Below, one piece after another: positions 1 through 13,260 of a stretch of 64,000 bases of DNA (position 1 is its first letter; every line of letters starts with the position of its first letter). The notes beneath the pieces were generated by a model, which worked only from the letters and a program-made list of their open reading frames with translations, had not been told where the DNA came from and ran no database searches. The stretch is from Brevipalpus yothersi (taxonomy: Eukaryota; Arthropoda; Arachnida; Trombidiformes; Tenuipalpidae), in NCBI GenBank assembly GCA_003956705.1, contig QZCP01000001.1:221346-285345 (forward strand), read 5' to 3'. A program made the translations under genes and the position numbers.

Positions 1-1448
1 CTGGACCCTCAAAACAGAGTTCCGTTGAATTATTTTTTTCCTCTTTTTCAATTGCTTTGTGCACGTCTTTCGATTTTTTGCTCATGTAATATTTCTTATT
101 GTTTGTTTCCTTTTGAATTCTTGTTAATACCATGTGTAACTTATTGAAATCAATCGATCTTGTAATTGTACAAACAGATAACAAATCATTTTGCTTAACA
201 TGTATTATTGTTTTTGTAAAATTTTTGAGGGGCGTTTTTGAGCTCATAAATTTGATTATTCAAATGACTATCCATTTTCTAATGTCGTGAAAAGTAACTT
301 CTTAAAAATCAATTATCCTATTATCGCATTCTTTGTCGGGGCATATCAGGGCGAGCATCTAAGCTAGAAGCTGAGTCAAACTTCGCAACAGAATGCTTTG
401 GTATTAACAAGCAAAATTTTCATGTCTAGCGTATGAAAATAATTATGTTCATTGTTTTGAAACAACGCATTAACGTCAAGAGAATCATTATCCATCATTT
501 GAGAGATTCGTATTCTTACCAAATTTTTCTCTCTTCATTTATTTAATCAAGAGACTTGGAAGTTTCACCATGAACCTAGTCTCAGATGCTGTTATATAAG
601 TGATTGAAATCATTCGACGTTCTTTGGAATCCTAGATTTGTGCCTAAATTTTTCCTCACAAACAAATTCCCACTCGAATTTTTCGCAAACTTTGGTTTTT
701 TCTGCTATGCTACAACTCAATGATTCATAACTCATGATTGATTCATAACGGATAAAAAAATTGACTACGAAAGAAATAAAGTATCTCCAACATTTGTTGC
801 TCAGGTTATGTAATGTAGATACGTTTTTCGCTGAAATTTTAATTTTTTCCTATCATTGGAGAAAGTTTCATCATCAGCAGATTCTCTTACTGATAATTTT
901 CCAATTCGAGGTTGAATCATGATCCCTTCATTTGGCTATGAATTCGAGACGAATATTTCATTAACGAAAAATTCAAATGAATAAAATGATCCTCTTTCAA
1001 CAAGCTTTCGAGAGAAGGACATCTGAATCAATTGAATAGAAGATGTGATTAGCGACTCATTGTGAATGACGTTTATTCACACAAACTTAATTGAAGTAGG
1101 AAGTGAGAAGAGAATCCAATGATTGTGAATTCCAAAGCACAAATGCTGAAAGAGAAAGCTAAACGCCTCAGTGCAAGAAGATAGGGGAAATATCAGGGTC
1201 ATGATAACGATTCTCGAGAGCATTTTAATCATAACACAAACAAAATAAACAATCAACATTGTCATTCCCGTGAATTCATTTAACTTTGCTCGTGCTCTCT
1301 CCTAGAAAGGAGCAATATTGCCTCGCCTATGTAGATTGCCTTTTGCTCTCGAGATAATCACAAGTGAAGTTGAATAAAATTGTGCAAAACCTAGAAGTGA
1401 AATTATCCATCTGATTGGGGAAGACTTATACCAACTGTGAATTTTGCA
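1..1448. other. intergenic, no gene recognised
   Basis: AT-rich DNA upstream of the choline kinase start. Only short chance reading frames are present, and no domain, RNA gene or repeat was recognised. It probably holds the kinase promoter and 5' UTR. Confidence 0.5.
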
Positions 1449-2623
1449 ATGAAGATTCCTCTGATTCTCACCGATGAAGATCGTCAAAAAATTTTGTCAG
1501 AATGCAACGATATTCTAACTGGAGTCTGGACTTCAGCCACTCTTGAGGACATCGACATATCAATGTGCCCGTAAGTAGAACGATAACAATTGCTCCCACA
1601 GACAACTTTTGACATTTGTATTCACTCCTGATGCAATTATTTGTAATTAACTGTCAAAATTCACGAGAAATGCATTTCATGCAACAGGTATTGATCAATC
1701 TCAATCAATTTAACCTTGTGCACTGCATTAGTGTAAGTTTTGATTTTGCAATTGGTCCATATTCGAATAGCTTTGAGAAGATTCAATATAAAGTCGATAT
1801 TCTTGGCTCTAGAATCACATATTTTAGTGTCCAATTGAATATGAGTTGCTCGATTCTAGCGGGGAATATAAACAGAATGAGGAGTATTCAAATTTACTTA
1901 TATTCTGAGATGGTCAATCTTTTTGGTCCAACATAATGATTTCCATCTTAAGTGATGGGTAGGGATTTTTTTTGATTGTAATGAACAATGGATAACCATT
2001 TATTGTATTTCATGGTAATGAGAGAGGAAACTATTTACATATGTTTTTGATGATATTCTAATTTTTCTGATCTTCCGTGAAAATATTGCTACACCGACAA
2101 ACGCAACAAGATGGAAATAGAAACCAATCCATAAAAATTCCCTTACAATTATCGTCAGGATCATAGGCCAACAATCGATGCCATTTGTACTTTTGCTCAC
2201 AACCACAATCATTATTGCATCGTTTTGTTTGAGTTTTTCTGTGAGATAAAATTCATTAGATAATTGATCAATTTTCGCTCTTGTAATTTCGATTGTCATT
2301 TGAGATCAAAGTTACCTGCACATTTCTTGCTGTATTGCTTGTTGTAAGTGTTGTGTATTGACAATAGCTCGAATTTTTCCTCCTGAATTGGCAGCCCAGT
2401 ATGGTGTTATAATTTCGACCAAAGATTCACAAGAATCTATTCTATTGGACAAGACAGGGGAAAGAAAACAGAGAAAAATGAGAATGCGAAATGAAAGCAA
2501 AAATTATTATCGCTCAAGGCACATCTAAAATTGCTAGTTTCAAGTGAAATGTGTTCACTCTGTGTGTAGACATGTACAGGTATATGAATATTTCTCTCGA
2601 ACAAGGTAAGTTTATGCAGCCAA

Positions 2624-2672
<49 letters not shown>

Positions 2673-4284
2673 AAGGAAAAACTTTTCTTTCTTTCACTTC
2701 AAACAGATGAATCACAATCAACTTTGGTTGTTGTAAGCACGTTGGAACTTTATCAGGCTATCCATCGTTTGATTATATTTGATCGAAGGGCAGTAAAGTG
2801 AATCACTTTGGAGAGAGAGAGAGAGAGAGAAGAAGAAGAGAAAAAAGCACGCAAGTGAAGGCCCGAAAAGCCGCCCGCGACATAGCATCGTGACCGAGAG
2901 GCCGTTCCGTGCCGCTTCCAATGCGAGTGGATCTCACTTGGTAATTGTGAACAGGCCTGAGGTGAATCTGTGGGTATATTTCTCTCTCTTTCCCTCTCTT
3001 GGCCAGAATATATCCGAAATGGTCAAGAAGAAGAAAATTTCGTGAACCCTCACTCACAATTGATAGAGAAGAGGCAAGTTGAAGGGCCATAAGAAGGGAG
3101 AGAGAGAGAATCATAGTTTCGGGGGTGGTCAGTGTGAAAGTTGAAAGGGAAAGAAATGTATGAATGATGATGAGAACTTGAAATGGACGTTTTTCTCTCT
3201 CTCTCTCACCAACGTTTATTGAACACACACAGCGTTTTTCGAATATGAGCTAATTTTCTCCTTCACTGATCTTCTCATTTTCCGTTGAGAGCAATCAGTC
3301 CACTTTTCAATGGAATGAATAGAAATTATGGGCAAACAAAATATTTTCCCCAATTTTTGTATTCACTCAAATCATTCACCGGGACATTTTTTCTCTCTTT
3401 ATCGAAAAACATTCTCAACTTTAAAGCTTACAAGCTTGTTAGAGTTTTCGAGTTTTTGATTGGAGAATAAGCAATTTTTTGGATTTGTTAGAGCATTATC
3501 TTTCTTCTTATTGAGAATGTATCATCCACTCTAGAGGTAAAATTTAAAGAGGTAGATGACATTAACTTACTTGTTATCTTGGTTTAAATTGAGATGATTT
3601 GATCGAGCAATCCTATTGGCTTTATTATAAGAAGAGCTATCGTTGAGAATTTCTTGATGACTTGATATTGGCAGAGCTTCTGGCTGAGAGATTTCACCGA
3701 ACATTCGTCGAATTGTTGCACGATTTTCCTCGATATATGTTTCAATATTCTGTCTGAATTGAATCGAAAATCATAACCCATGCTTAGAATATATTTTCGA
3801 TTGAAAACTCATCTATGGCTTACCTTGGATATGAGGGTCCAGGCTGGACACACTCGAGATGATTCATCTTCTTAACACAAGGATAACCTCGAATCACTTG
3901 ATCAAGAGGCTCAGAGGAAGTAGTCGAAAAAGTCACGAATAGGAAAATCGTAACCAAAAAACTTCGAATAGCCCTCATCCGAGCTGATTCATCGATCCAA
4001 ACATGAACGATGAAAAGTTCAATTTCTCACAATTTCACAAATCAGTTCACTTCGATGTGATGGTCAAGAACTTTCGTCCCACACAAATGACAAAATGCTG
4101 AAGATGACACCGGTCATGATGGGAAGAAAAATGTGTATCTCACATAGGTGAAGATCCAGACCATATACAATGTTGTTGTGAATGGTAACACTTGAAAATA
4201 GAAACTGATGGCCAAAGAGATGCTGATTGAGATGGCCACGAGAGGTGAAGAAGATTGCAAGAGAGAGAGAGAGAGAGAGAGAGT

Positions 4285-4364
<80 letters not shown>

Positions 4365-4382
4365 NNNNNNNNNNNNNNNNNN

Positions 4383-4437
<55 letters not shown>

Positions 4438-6485
4438 GCGTGGGAACACGATCTGAACATTACTAGTTGAACATGGTAGAGCGAATGTTGAACAAGATGA
4501 GCCCGAAAGCCAGTTCGGGGGCGGTATTTGTACTTCTTCTTGGAAGAATAGCGAGTCACGATTTTTTGGGTCTACCTGAGCCTCTAACCTTTTCGCAGTA
4601 ATTTTGTACTCAACTTTTTTTTCGGGGGGGGGGGAGGGGGGCTTACAAAGATGATGATGGTGATATAGAAGGAGAAGAAGAATGAGAGGAAAAAAGAAAA
4701 CGACCAGATGAGATGAGAAAAGAATCGCCTTGGAGAGCAGAATTCTTTACTTTCACCTGAAAAGGTAATAAACTGTCTCAGAGATGTTTTCATCGTATAG
4801 AGCGAACATATGAACTTGCATTACAATTACAAAATTATAAGAAAACTTGGGATCAATCATTCACTATATTCCTCAAAGGACTTACCTTTTGGAATTGTCC
4901 ATCAGAAGTTCCACGTTTATGTTGATTTGTCGTAGATGATAATAAATGGTGATAGAAATACTTGCCCCCCCCCCTCTTGTATGAGTAAATTTCTGTAAAA
5001 AGTAAAAGTAAAAAAATATCAAGAACAGATTCCCTGCAGTCAGTCGAATGCAAGATATGACATATGCAAGATCAACAATTCCATGCGAAATTTTTCTAAC
5101 AATTTTTCAAAAATTAATTTCAGCGGTGGCATCGCAAATCGAATATTTATCGTAAAGATCAAGTCTCCAGAACTACTCAAAAGAGTGAAGAGAGAACCGA
5201 AAACGGTGATAGTCCGGTTGTTTGGTTCCCTTTTATTCAAAGAAGAAATGCCTAAGCTCTTAGGAAGTTCAGGGGAACTTTTGGTCTTCACTTTGATTGG
5301 AGAGAGAGGCTTAGGACCAAAATTACTTGGGAATTTTGAAGGTGGAAGAATCGAGGAATTCATTGAGGTAATATATCACTGTATTTTCATATTTCCTCAA
5401 GGCACTCAAAATCGAGATTATTGCCTCACTTCCAACTCCTACTCAATATTAGAGAAATCGAGTAGCATTCTTAGACCCAAGACAAAACTCATTATGTATT
5501 AAAGGTTATTGATTGCCTTGGAAAACACAGAAAGGATGAATTTTAACCAATCAAATTTCGTTATGTCTCCTTTAGAATGTCCGATATCAACCAGAAGAGC
5601 TATTAGGATTTGAAGTTGATGAGATGGTCGCCAAGAAAATGGCTCGAATACACTCTTTGGAAGTTCCGATAAGTAAAAAGCTGGTACATTTGAACACTTG
5701 CTTTGATATCTGGCTTAAAGGACGCTTGTTGCAAGAGGATGTAGAAACTGATATCGTTTATACTGGAGAAGAGGAGAAAATGGCTGATAAACTTGATGAG
5801 TTTGACTATTTGGGAACGATTGATTGGCTGAAAAATACGGCGAAAAAAATCAATGCTCGAAAAACTTTCTGTCATAATGATCTTCATCTCCAAAATGTAT
5901 TATTCAAGCCAAGCTCTAATTACACTTCAAATGAAGATAGAACTTGTCTGATTGACACAGAGCTTTCTACATACAGCTATCGAGGTTATGATTTTGGCTA
6001 CTACTTTAATTTTCGTTTCTACCATCCTGCTCATGGAAAAAAGGACTGGAACCAAATCAAGTATCCTGACGAGGAACACAAGCGGAAATTCTTTCAAATT
6101 TACCTGGATACTCTAGAAAAATTGGATCCTAATTTTGATCCTTCAATAGACAATATGGAACAACTTTTGATGGAAGAAAGACTAATGTCCTTGTATACTC
6201 ATCTTTTTATTTTCTCATGGCGAGCTTTGGAAAGAAAAAGATCACCAGATATCAATTGGGACATGCCAGAGGATCCATCCATTCATCCCAATGCAGAGCA
6301 CAATGAGTTTTACACTGGCTTAGTAAGTAGATTCTATTCTATTATGATGGAAAATATTTTCGAGCCAATTTTTATTAACTTTCTATGATTTTTAATTCCA
6401 GGACTATAGCTTCTCTCGTTATGTTCGATTCCAGAATGAGAAGAAAGAATTCGTGGAAAAATATGGCCATCTCTTGGATGCATAA
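1449..6485 (+). CDS. choline/ethanolamine kinase
   Basis: ATP-dependent kinase that phosphorylates choline or ethanolamine, the first step of the Kennedy phospholipid pathway, in the cytosol. Inferred exons are 1449-1570, 5124-5367, 5576-6322 and 6402-6485, giving 398 aa, a normal family length. All joins keep frame, with donors GTAAGT, GTAATA and GTAAGT. The N-terminal glycine loop (GGIANRIF, from about residue 42) is split by intron 1. The Brenner motif HNDLHLQN starts at about residue 222, followed by the metal-binding LIDTE and the YRGYDFGYYF signature. Exon 1 was chosen because it supplies the family's N-terminal helix and its phase matches exon 2 exactly. The 3.5-kb first intron holds a whole Spätzle gene on the other strand. 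Choline versus ethanolamine preference cannot be told from sequence. Confidence 0.9.
2058..3978 (-). CDS. spz: Spätzle-type Toll ligand, nested in choline kinase intron 1
   Basis: Secreted cystine-knot cytokine that activates Toll receptors after proteolytic cleavage. Inferred exons on the minus strand are 3978-3824, 3753-3571, 2441-2316 and 2238-2058, giving 214 aa with all phases consistent. Residues 1 to about 22 form a signal peptide (MRAIRSFLVTIFLFVTF). A pro-domain of about 80 residues follows, ending in a candidate processing site RIAR|S near residue 102. The knot starts at the cysteine of CESLVEIITPYWA (residue 117). It includes the family signatures GKIRAIVNTQH, CGCEQKYKWHRLLAYDP and GIFMDWFLFPSCCVCRC, which end the protein. 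The strong match to the Spätzle/NT1 knot makes the family certain; which Spätzle paralogue it is remains open. Confidence 0.92.
2625..2667. repeat. (GA)n microsatellite
   Basis: Uninterrupted AG dinucleotide tract inside the intron between exons 2 and 3 of the Spätzle gene and inside choline kinase intron 1. Confidence 0.95.
4260..4434. repeat. long (GA)n microsatellite with assembly gap
   Basis: Long GA tract interrupted by 18 unknown bases (4365-4382), so its true length is not resolved. It lies in choline kinase intron 1 just upstream of the Spätzle start and could form part of that gene's promoter region. Reading frames through it (Ser-Leu or Arg-Glu repeats) are artefacts. Confidence 0.95.
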
Positions 6486-6691
6486 ATATGTGTGTCATTT
6501 TTTCATCTATATATAACAATATTTAGTTAACCAATGCTGCTATGAAAAACAAATGCTTACAGACGATATTTTTTACACACACGCTTATTCAGTTCAGTTC
6601 ATCTTATGCATGAAGGATCGAAATAAGAGATGAGATTGAAAAAGTTGAGAACACGAGGAATGAGCAGTTCTTTAATTAGACGAATTTAGCT

Positions 6692-8042
6692 TCAGTTAGG
6701 AAGCTTATTGATTATCCCAGCAAATAGATTGATTGAGTGAGTTTTCTCTCTCAAAAAGAATATAAAGGGTCGATCTAGAACAAAATACACTGGTTTATGG
6801 TAAGCCTCTGCCGCCAGTCTTATTGAGGTAACAGCCGCGGCTACAGTTCCCTTCTCATCAACCTCGATTATAGCTTTGTGTAGAGATTCATCAACTTTCA
6901 TCTTAATTGGTGCAATACTAGAGAAGTCTGCCTGATCTGTGAAAGGTTTTCTCATTCCCATTTCAGGTAAAATTTGATGGAGTGAATATTCCGTCTCCAT
7001 CTTGAACTTGGGAATGGTGACCCCATCGAACTCTGTTGATCTCATCGATTCAATGTGCTCGGTCAATTTAGTGTCAGAAAGGTTTGAAATAATCTGTTTC
7101 ATTTCAATATTTGGTCGAATGAAAATCATGCTGACATTCCCGTAGTAAGGCATTTCGAGCATCTGTAATGGAGATATCAGCTATTTGTGAGTCCAATCAA
7201 TTCAATCGAGAAGATATTCTCTACTTACTTGAAACTCAGCATTGGAATAGCTGAAGAACGACTCCATCCATAGATTCATCATGGGGACAGTACTATTAGT
7301 TCCATCCGCATTACGGAAATTCCTTTCGCGAGTATCGCTAGCTTGAAAAGGAATGACCCAGCTTCCCAGGAAGTATATCGTGTTGAGAAGAACTAAAGCA
7401 GTGTCAGGAGTAGGTGGACTGTCCAAGATTTTGGATATCTTTCCCATGGTAGTTCGATTGACCCATTCATTGATTTTAGTTTTAACTTTTTCACCCTCAG
7501 AGAAATTCTCTACGAAAATTTCTGAACGATATTTCTTAGCCATCATCCGGAATTCTGACTCGACTATTGAACTATTCGAAATGGCCAGCAGATTGCTGAT
7601 AAGTAGAGTCATATTCTGGTTTTTTTCATGAAATTGCCCAACATCTGCCAAGAAAATAAGAAAATATGCCGTCTGGAAAGTTCTTTCATTGAAGTTCATA
7701 TCACATTAATACCTTTTCGACCTCAGGGAAAACTTGATCATGAGAGTTGAAGGAATTGAGACAAAGAGCGTTGAAGACATCATTTCTTGTCTCACCACGA
7801 GCACCCTTCATCAACAACGAATAAATGACCTGAATACTCAGAGGAGAGAAGAGAACATTCTTATCCGAACCAAGTTTTGCTTGACCTTTGAGAAAATCTA
7901 GGGTAAATTGGTCAACGGCCGATGATAATGGAGATTTCATTTGTTGCACCAGAGATTTTGAAGATTGTTTTAGTCCAGAAACATTAAGAATTGTCAAACT
8001 CATAAAAGTTAGAACACATGCTAACAAAAAAAACGAAGACAT
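6692..8042 (-). CDS. secreted serpin
   Basis: Serine (or cysteine) protease inhibitor of the serpin family, 414 aa, in three exons: 8042-7713, 7672-7229 and 7162-6692. All junctions are phase 0; the first intron is only 40 bp. A signal peptide covers about residues 1-23. Serpin landmarks in order are NVLFSPLSIQVIYSLLMKGA, then NTIYFLGSWVIPF, the gate and breach region MLEMPYYGNVSMIFI, the hinge VDEKGTVAAAVTS, and the C-terminal DRPFIFFLREK. The Ala-rich hinge suggests an inhibitory serpin. Counting from the hinge puts P1 near Glu or Ala in RLAAEAYHKP, but this loop seems about two residues longer than in antitrypsin, so the target cannot be named. It runs convergently with choline kinase, about 200 bp between stop codons. 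Confidence 0.92.
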
Positions 8043-9279
8043 CTTGAATCATTTATTCAGAGCAGAGAGAAAATCTCTTTCTCAGTAAAACTCACTTAAT
8101 AACAAGAATCCAATTAATGAGCACTGGTTTTCTACCAAATTGTTTCTGTCTCTAGTGGCTTTAGATCTTTAAGTGCTTATTTGAGATTATAATATCACCT
8201 GAGCATCCGCACCATAGATTTTTCACTTGGAAAACTTTCCAATCTCACTTGAATTGATTCATCGCTAGTCTTCAGCGAAAATCAATAGATTGTCAGCATT
8301 CAAGATTATTTTCTTTTGCCAAATATTTTACTATTTGTAGTTTTTCATTCATTTATCTTCAGAAACTCAATTAATCTACAATCTTAATGGTAGAGGTTTG
8401 AAGTGGTTATATCCCTTTCAAAGGAACTCTGTTACTCAATAATGTCTGGCAAGTGAGCGTGGTTAGATTCTCAGATCATGATGATTGAGTAATGTAGTAG
8501 TATTGTTGTGTCGGTGTTATATCAAAATTGTTTTGAGTTCTCGTTTATTGGAGGAAAAACTTACTCACAGGCAAAGCTCTACTTAGTTATTTAAAATGAC
8601 AAATTGATGTCTTGTCTATAAATGTCAGTGTCTAAAACATTATGTTCATCAGTTTTTGGGACCATAACTAGGAAGTTTGTAACTTCTTAGGATGTACTAA
8701 TAAATTGCTTTTTCAAGTGTTATAAACATTGTTCTTCCTCATTTGAGGCAATTTGACGATGCTCATATCCGAAGCTTGAGATATTGAAATTTGTTTATCT
8801 TTCTCAAAGAAATTCAGGAAATTCCGATCATTCGATATTTTTCAAGAAATCCATTATCGGTCAATCGATAGAGATATTTTTAGATAACCATCCATCTACA
8901 TAATTTGAATTTGAAGCAAGGAAGTTTCTTTGTATCAAATCCAGTTGGCCATGAAAATCATTTCATTCTTTTTTACTAGAATTATGTAACAAATTTGATG
9001 GTTTTATTAACCTTCAAGCCTCAATAAATTATCATTGGTCCAGAAATGTGAGTATATCAATGAAATAGATTTATTCATGTGAAATTGGTTATAAAATCGG
9101 AGGGTAAAAAAGGTATCACATCATCTTGGCTATGTGAAAATTTTCCTCATGCAGGAAGATTGAAGTATCATGAGAAATAAGATTGACTGGAAAATGGTTT
9201 TCCTTGAAGCGAGAATCAAGAGAATTCAGAGAATCGTTAGTTCTCACCATTGGAAAGGTTGATCACCATTAAAAGGAGC
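8043..9279. other. intergenic between serpin and MBOAT genes
   Basis: About 1.2 kb of AT-rich sequence upstream of the serpin and downstream of the acyltransferase stop. No coding, RNA or repeat signal recognised. It should contain the serpin promoter. Confidence 0.45.
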
Positions 9280-11866
9280 TCAGATGAATTTGATGCAACT
9301 CAGAGATCTGGGCACAAAGAAATCTGAGATTGGATTCTGAGAATCGTAAAAAAATAGTATTTCAACAAACGATCGAAACTCCAGTCAATTATACAACTTA
9401 CGTCATTAGTCGATGGACAATGAATCCTGGAGTACGATTCAAGTGAGAAAGCGAATAGCCAAAATCCATAGCTTGCACAGAGTGAAAACTGAATCAATGA
9501 ATTCATGAGGGTAACATTTTTACCAGTCAAATGTTTGGTTGCAAAGTAGAGCCATACACCAACGGTCAAATAGAATATAGATATGAGCGGGAAAAAGTGG
9601 CCAAGAGCAAAACTTATAATGTATTCATGAAACATTGAAGAGATGAAAATAGTGCTGATAACTCCAGTGGCTGGACCATATTTCTGAGGATAAAAAATTC
9701 GCTCAATCAGAAAATAATCCTTATTCTTATGGTTTAACAAGTGAGACTGTTTACTGAGTTTTCTCAAATTCAAATTCTCAGAACTTTGATCGAAAAAATC
9801 AAGATCATTGCCATTGATCTAATGATCTACACATGGCCTGAGGAAATTCAACTATGACGCTATCAAGTGCCAAGTATTACCAGTGATGTTCGCTGTGCAT
9901 TCATGATGTCTCGGATAAAAAGCAACATTGTACAAGAGTAGGGACTGTATTACGCAATAAATTGAATGTCCTGAAGACAGAATACTAGCCATTGAAAACA
10001 GGATCAATTGAGGTGAGAAAACTATCAATAGTAAAGAAGATCATTGCATCTTTTCTCTCTGACGCTGCCATACTGGTTGCGTCATGTAGGGTTGAGATTG
10101 TAATGAGCATATTAGGGGGCCTCGATCAGTGTCTTGTGAGTTTAAAAAAATGATTCAAATCAATTTTGACAATAGCTGGAGGGCTTCCAGTATCTAGAAA
10201 ATTGTTTGAGGAGAAATTTGAAAGAGAAGGAGAAAATTTGACTATGTGAAAACCCACAAAACTGTGTTGTTTAGATAGTGAAATGAGTATGGTTCGATAT
10301 TACCCCTAGCCTATCATTATGGTGACAAGAGAAAATAAGAAGGAAAATATTACCTTATTCAGAGGACCATAAACGTATTCATGCAACCAAACATGAACAA
10401 TTCGATTCCATTGGCGATAATATTCACTATATGAGGATGATAGCCACCATGGATCATAGAATAATCGATCACCAAACTTCATGGCCTCAGCCCATGCATT
10501 CAGCCAGCAATGTAATAAACCATACCAACCTAGGAACAGTAGACAAGTTCCTACAAGAATACATGTGAACAGGAGTCGAGGAAGTTCGTTGATGTGAATT
10601 GGTTGATCAACAGAATGTGCGAATTGATACTGAACAAATCTTCTGACGAAAGCGAATAGCATGAAAACACATGCAAGAAATTGGCAGAAATAGTTGATCA
10701 CAAGTGACCAGCTTCGAGTTTTTGTTCTGTGAAGAAAAATGAGTGGATGTTTCAATTTTTCCTTTGATTTATTGTTTGATGTAGTAAAGTTTAAAATGAA
10801 AACATACCGCGGATAACTTGGCCTGTAAATAAGAGTCGGAGCGAACCAGAAGTAGATGAATTGGGAGAATGTAGCTCGATTTCCTTGAATATTCAAAAAA
10901 TGTGTTAATTAGCAATTATGTTAGCCATATAATTTCTTCTCACGTACCTGGAGGTATTCGAAGATTCTCAACAGTAATCGCGAACATTTTCATAGCCACC
11001 CGATTCTAGAAGGAGAAAGGGTGTAAATTATTCGTTATGCAACTCTGGTCAAAGTTGGAAAAAATTTTTCATCTGTATGACAGCTCCACTCACCTGTTCC
11101 ATGGCCATTCCGAAAGCAGAAATTAGATTAATTTTATACTTGGTTGTCAAATAAATAGGAACGTATACATATGCTGCAATCATGACTAGCTGTAGGATCC
11201 AGTATTTTGCATTCGTTTCAGCTGATCAGGAATAATGAGCAAAAAAAGTAGAAAATTAGAACTTGCTCAAATCAAGTATTCGGCTTTGTAAACCTACTTG
11301 AACGACGAATGAGGACCCATTGACAGAATGACCAGATCACGAAAAATAATTCGATAGCTACAACAATGTAAAACTTTTGGAAAACCCAACGAAGATACTT
11401 TCCATCCTCTTGTAGTCTATTAATAGTGGAAAGATACAAAGATGAGACCGAGACTGGCAACTGATGGAAAGCTCATTAGACTTAGAGATCATGATCAACA
11501 GTTATCTCTGAAAGCTCAAAGTCCATAGTAAACAAAAGCCTATGGAAAAGTAGTGAAAGCAAACTTACTCTTTCCAGTCCAACACATACTGAAGTAGACA
11601 TGTTACGAAGAATATCACAAAATGAGACGCGATGATATTGTATGCAGATTTTATGTGAGAATTTGTCCTAAATATTACACTGTAACAATAATAATAGGAA
11701 AGAAAAGTTTACCCTTGAGAACATTGATTCACCACTCAATGGCTAACACTCACGTCAAAGCTGATTCTCTTTCTTGAATAAGAGGCACACTAATTTTCTT
11801 TTTCGACACTGTGGTTGATGATTTTTCTGATGATTCAATTTGACCATGATCAACGGTAGGACCCAT
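9280..11866 (-). CDS. sterol O-acyltransferase-type MBOAT enzyme
   Basis: ER membrane acyltransferase of the ACAT/SOAT branch, expected to esterify sterols (or related lipids) with fatty acyl-CoA. Nine inferred exons: 11866-11754, 11679-11569, 11416-11298, 11221-11094, 11005-10948, 10883-10808, 10726-10354, 9683-9402 and 9336-9280, giving 438 aa. Several hydrophobic segments are evident. Family marks are FAPTLIYRPSYPR, then HCWLNAWAEAMKFGDRLFY, the tail of the catalytic region YYRQWNRIVHVWLHEY, and the active-site His in SSMFHEYIIS (about residue 345). The C-terminus matches the vertebrate SOAT ending. The usual FYxDWWN motif reads FYDPWWL here, which is unusual. The last two exons are separated from exon 7 by a 670-bp intron. 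A diacylglycerol acyltransferase role is less likely. Confidence 0.88.
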
Positions 11867-13260
11867 TTTCACTATTGAGGCTCCACAGGAGGGTGCAACA
11901 CAAATGAAATGTGAAGAGACTTGATTCCAACAGGATCACACAGACCACAAGCAATATATCCAAATTAGAAACTTGTAAAATTTTAGTACAAAGATAAAAT
12001 CGATGATGATGTCCAGTGAGAATCGAAATCCTCTGATGAACTGGGAAATTTGGCAAACCGTTTTTAACGTCTTGATGTGTGTATTGTGATAATGGAATTG
12101 CTCTCTCTCTATTGCCCAACTCACGAGTTCAGTAACTAAACACACACACTGCTATCTACCAGTCAATTGAATCTAAATTCTCTCTGATTGCTTGTCACTT
12201 ATTGATAACGTCACTTGAGAGAGGAAGAGAGAGGAAGAGAGAGGGAACAACAAGATGCTCTTTCCTTACACGCGATGATTAAGGCCCCGGACTGTGTGTG
12301 GACACTGGGGAATGATGGTAACAGTGGTCAAACCTGACATTGGGATTGAGAGGAGAGGAATGAAATCTTTCCCTCTTCCTATTTTCACACAAAGTTGCTA
12401 AACTTTTCAATGTTCATGACGTTGATAACATTAGAGACGGCTTTAATCCACTAGACTCCCTTCCACACACATGGGACTATGACGGGAATCGTGAATGATG
12501 TCAACGGAGGCAGCTGCTGCGTCGTTGGTCAACATACTCGGAGTGAAAAGATTGACCATAAGATACTGTCTATATTCTAGTGTCCAAATGATGGTGGAAA
12601 ATTTGTTTATTTTTTCGATTATATAATTAAATGAACAACAGATGATCCTTGCACGAGTTGAGTGAAATAGTTTCCTATTCTTTGGCCCCCAAAGTTTATT
12701 TTCCTAAATAGAATGATACTAAAAATAAAATTCCCAAGGGAAATTCGATGATCCAAAACAATTTTTGATGATTTTTTTGCGAAGAAAATTCTACATGTTT
12801 ACTAAACATCTCTAATAATTATGAAACAATCTATGTCTCCCGGTTCTTTTTTTACATATGACTGGAAACTTTACGGACAATTTCTTGAAATTCTTTGAAA
12901 CGATAAAACGCTTGCTGTTACAATAATTTTCCGATAATTTTCGATAAAGTATTGAACGAATGGAACTGAGTATTTAATATAATTGGATAATGCTAATTGT
13001 GCTTAGATTATCAGTTTTCTCACAGATTTTCCCTAGATTAACTGCATTTTAGCGCGCTAATGACAAGTGTACAATCATAGATTATATATGAGCATGATCA
13101 AGAATCTCGAAAAGTTTGGCGGAATAAGGATATGTTTTGGTACTAGTCTAGACATCAGCTGTTAAACTTTCCCCACCAATGTGTCATCGTTCATTGTGAT
13201 ATTAGAAAATTGTATTGATCTGTGTTTTGAAATTTCTGATTGTTGTTGATGATTTTGATC
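11867..13260. promoter_or_regulatory. divergent promoter region, MBOAT (-) / WDR44-like (+)
   Basis: Non-coding region between two genes transcribed away from each other, so it must hold both promoters and 5' UTRs. GA-rich runs occur near 12,220-12,245. No specific element was identified. Confidence 0.4.

Noticed and set aside
4114..4559. Open frames of Ser-Leu or Arg-Glu repeats on both strands
   Set aside because: Translations of a GA microsatellite that also spans the assembly gap; no non-repeat domain.
9780..10353. Extra coding exon in the large MBOAT intron
   Set aside because: Exon 7 and exon 8 join in phase and in register with the family without it; sequence between has no similarity.
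11867..12119. N-terminal extension of the MBOAT protein
   Set aside because: Frames upstream of the chosen Met do not connect in phase with exon 1 and look like 5' UTR.
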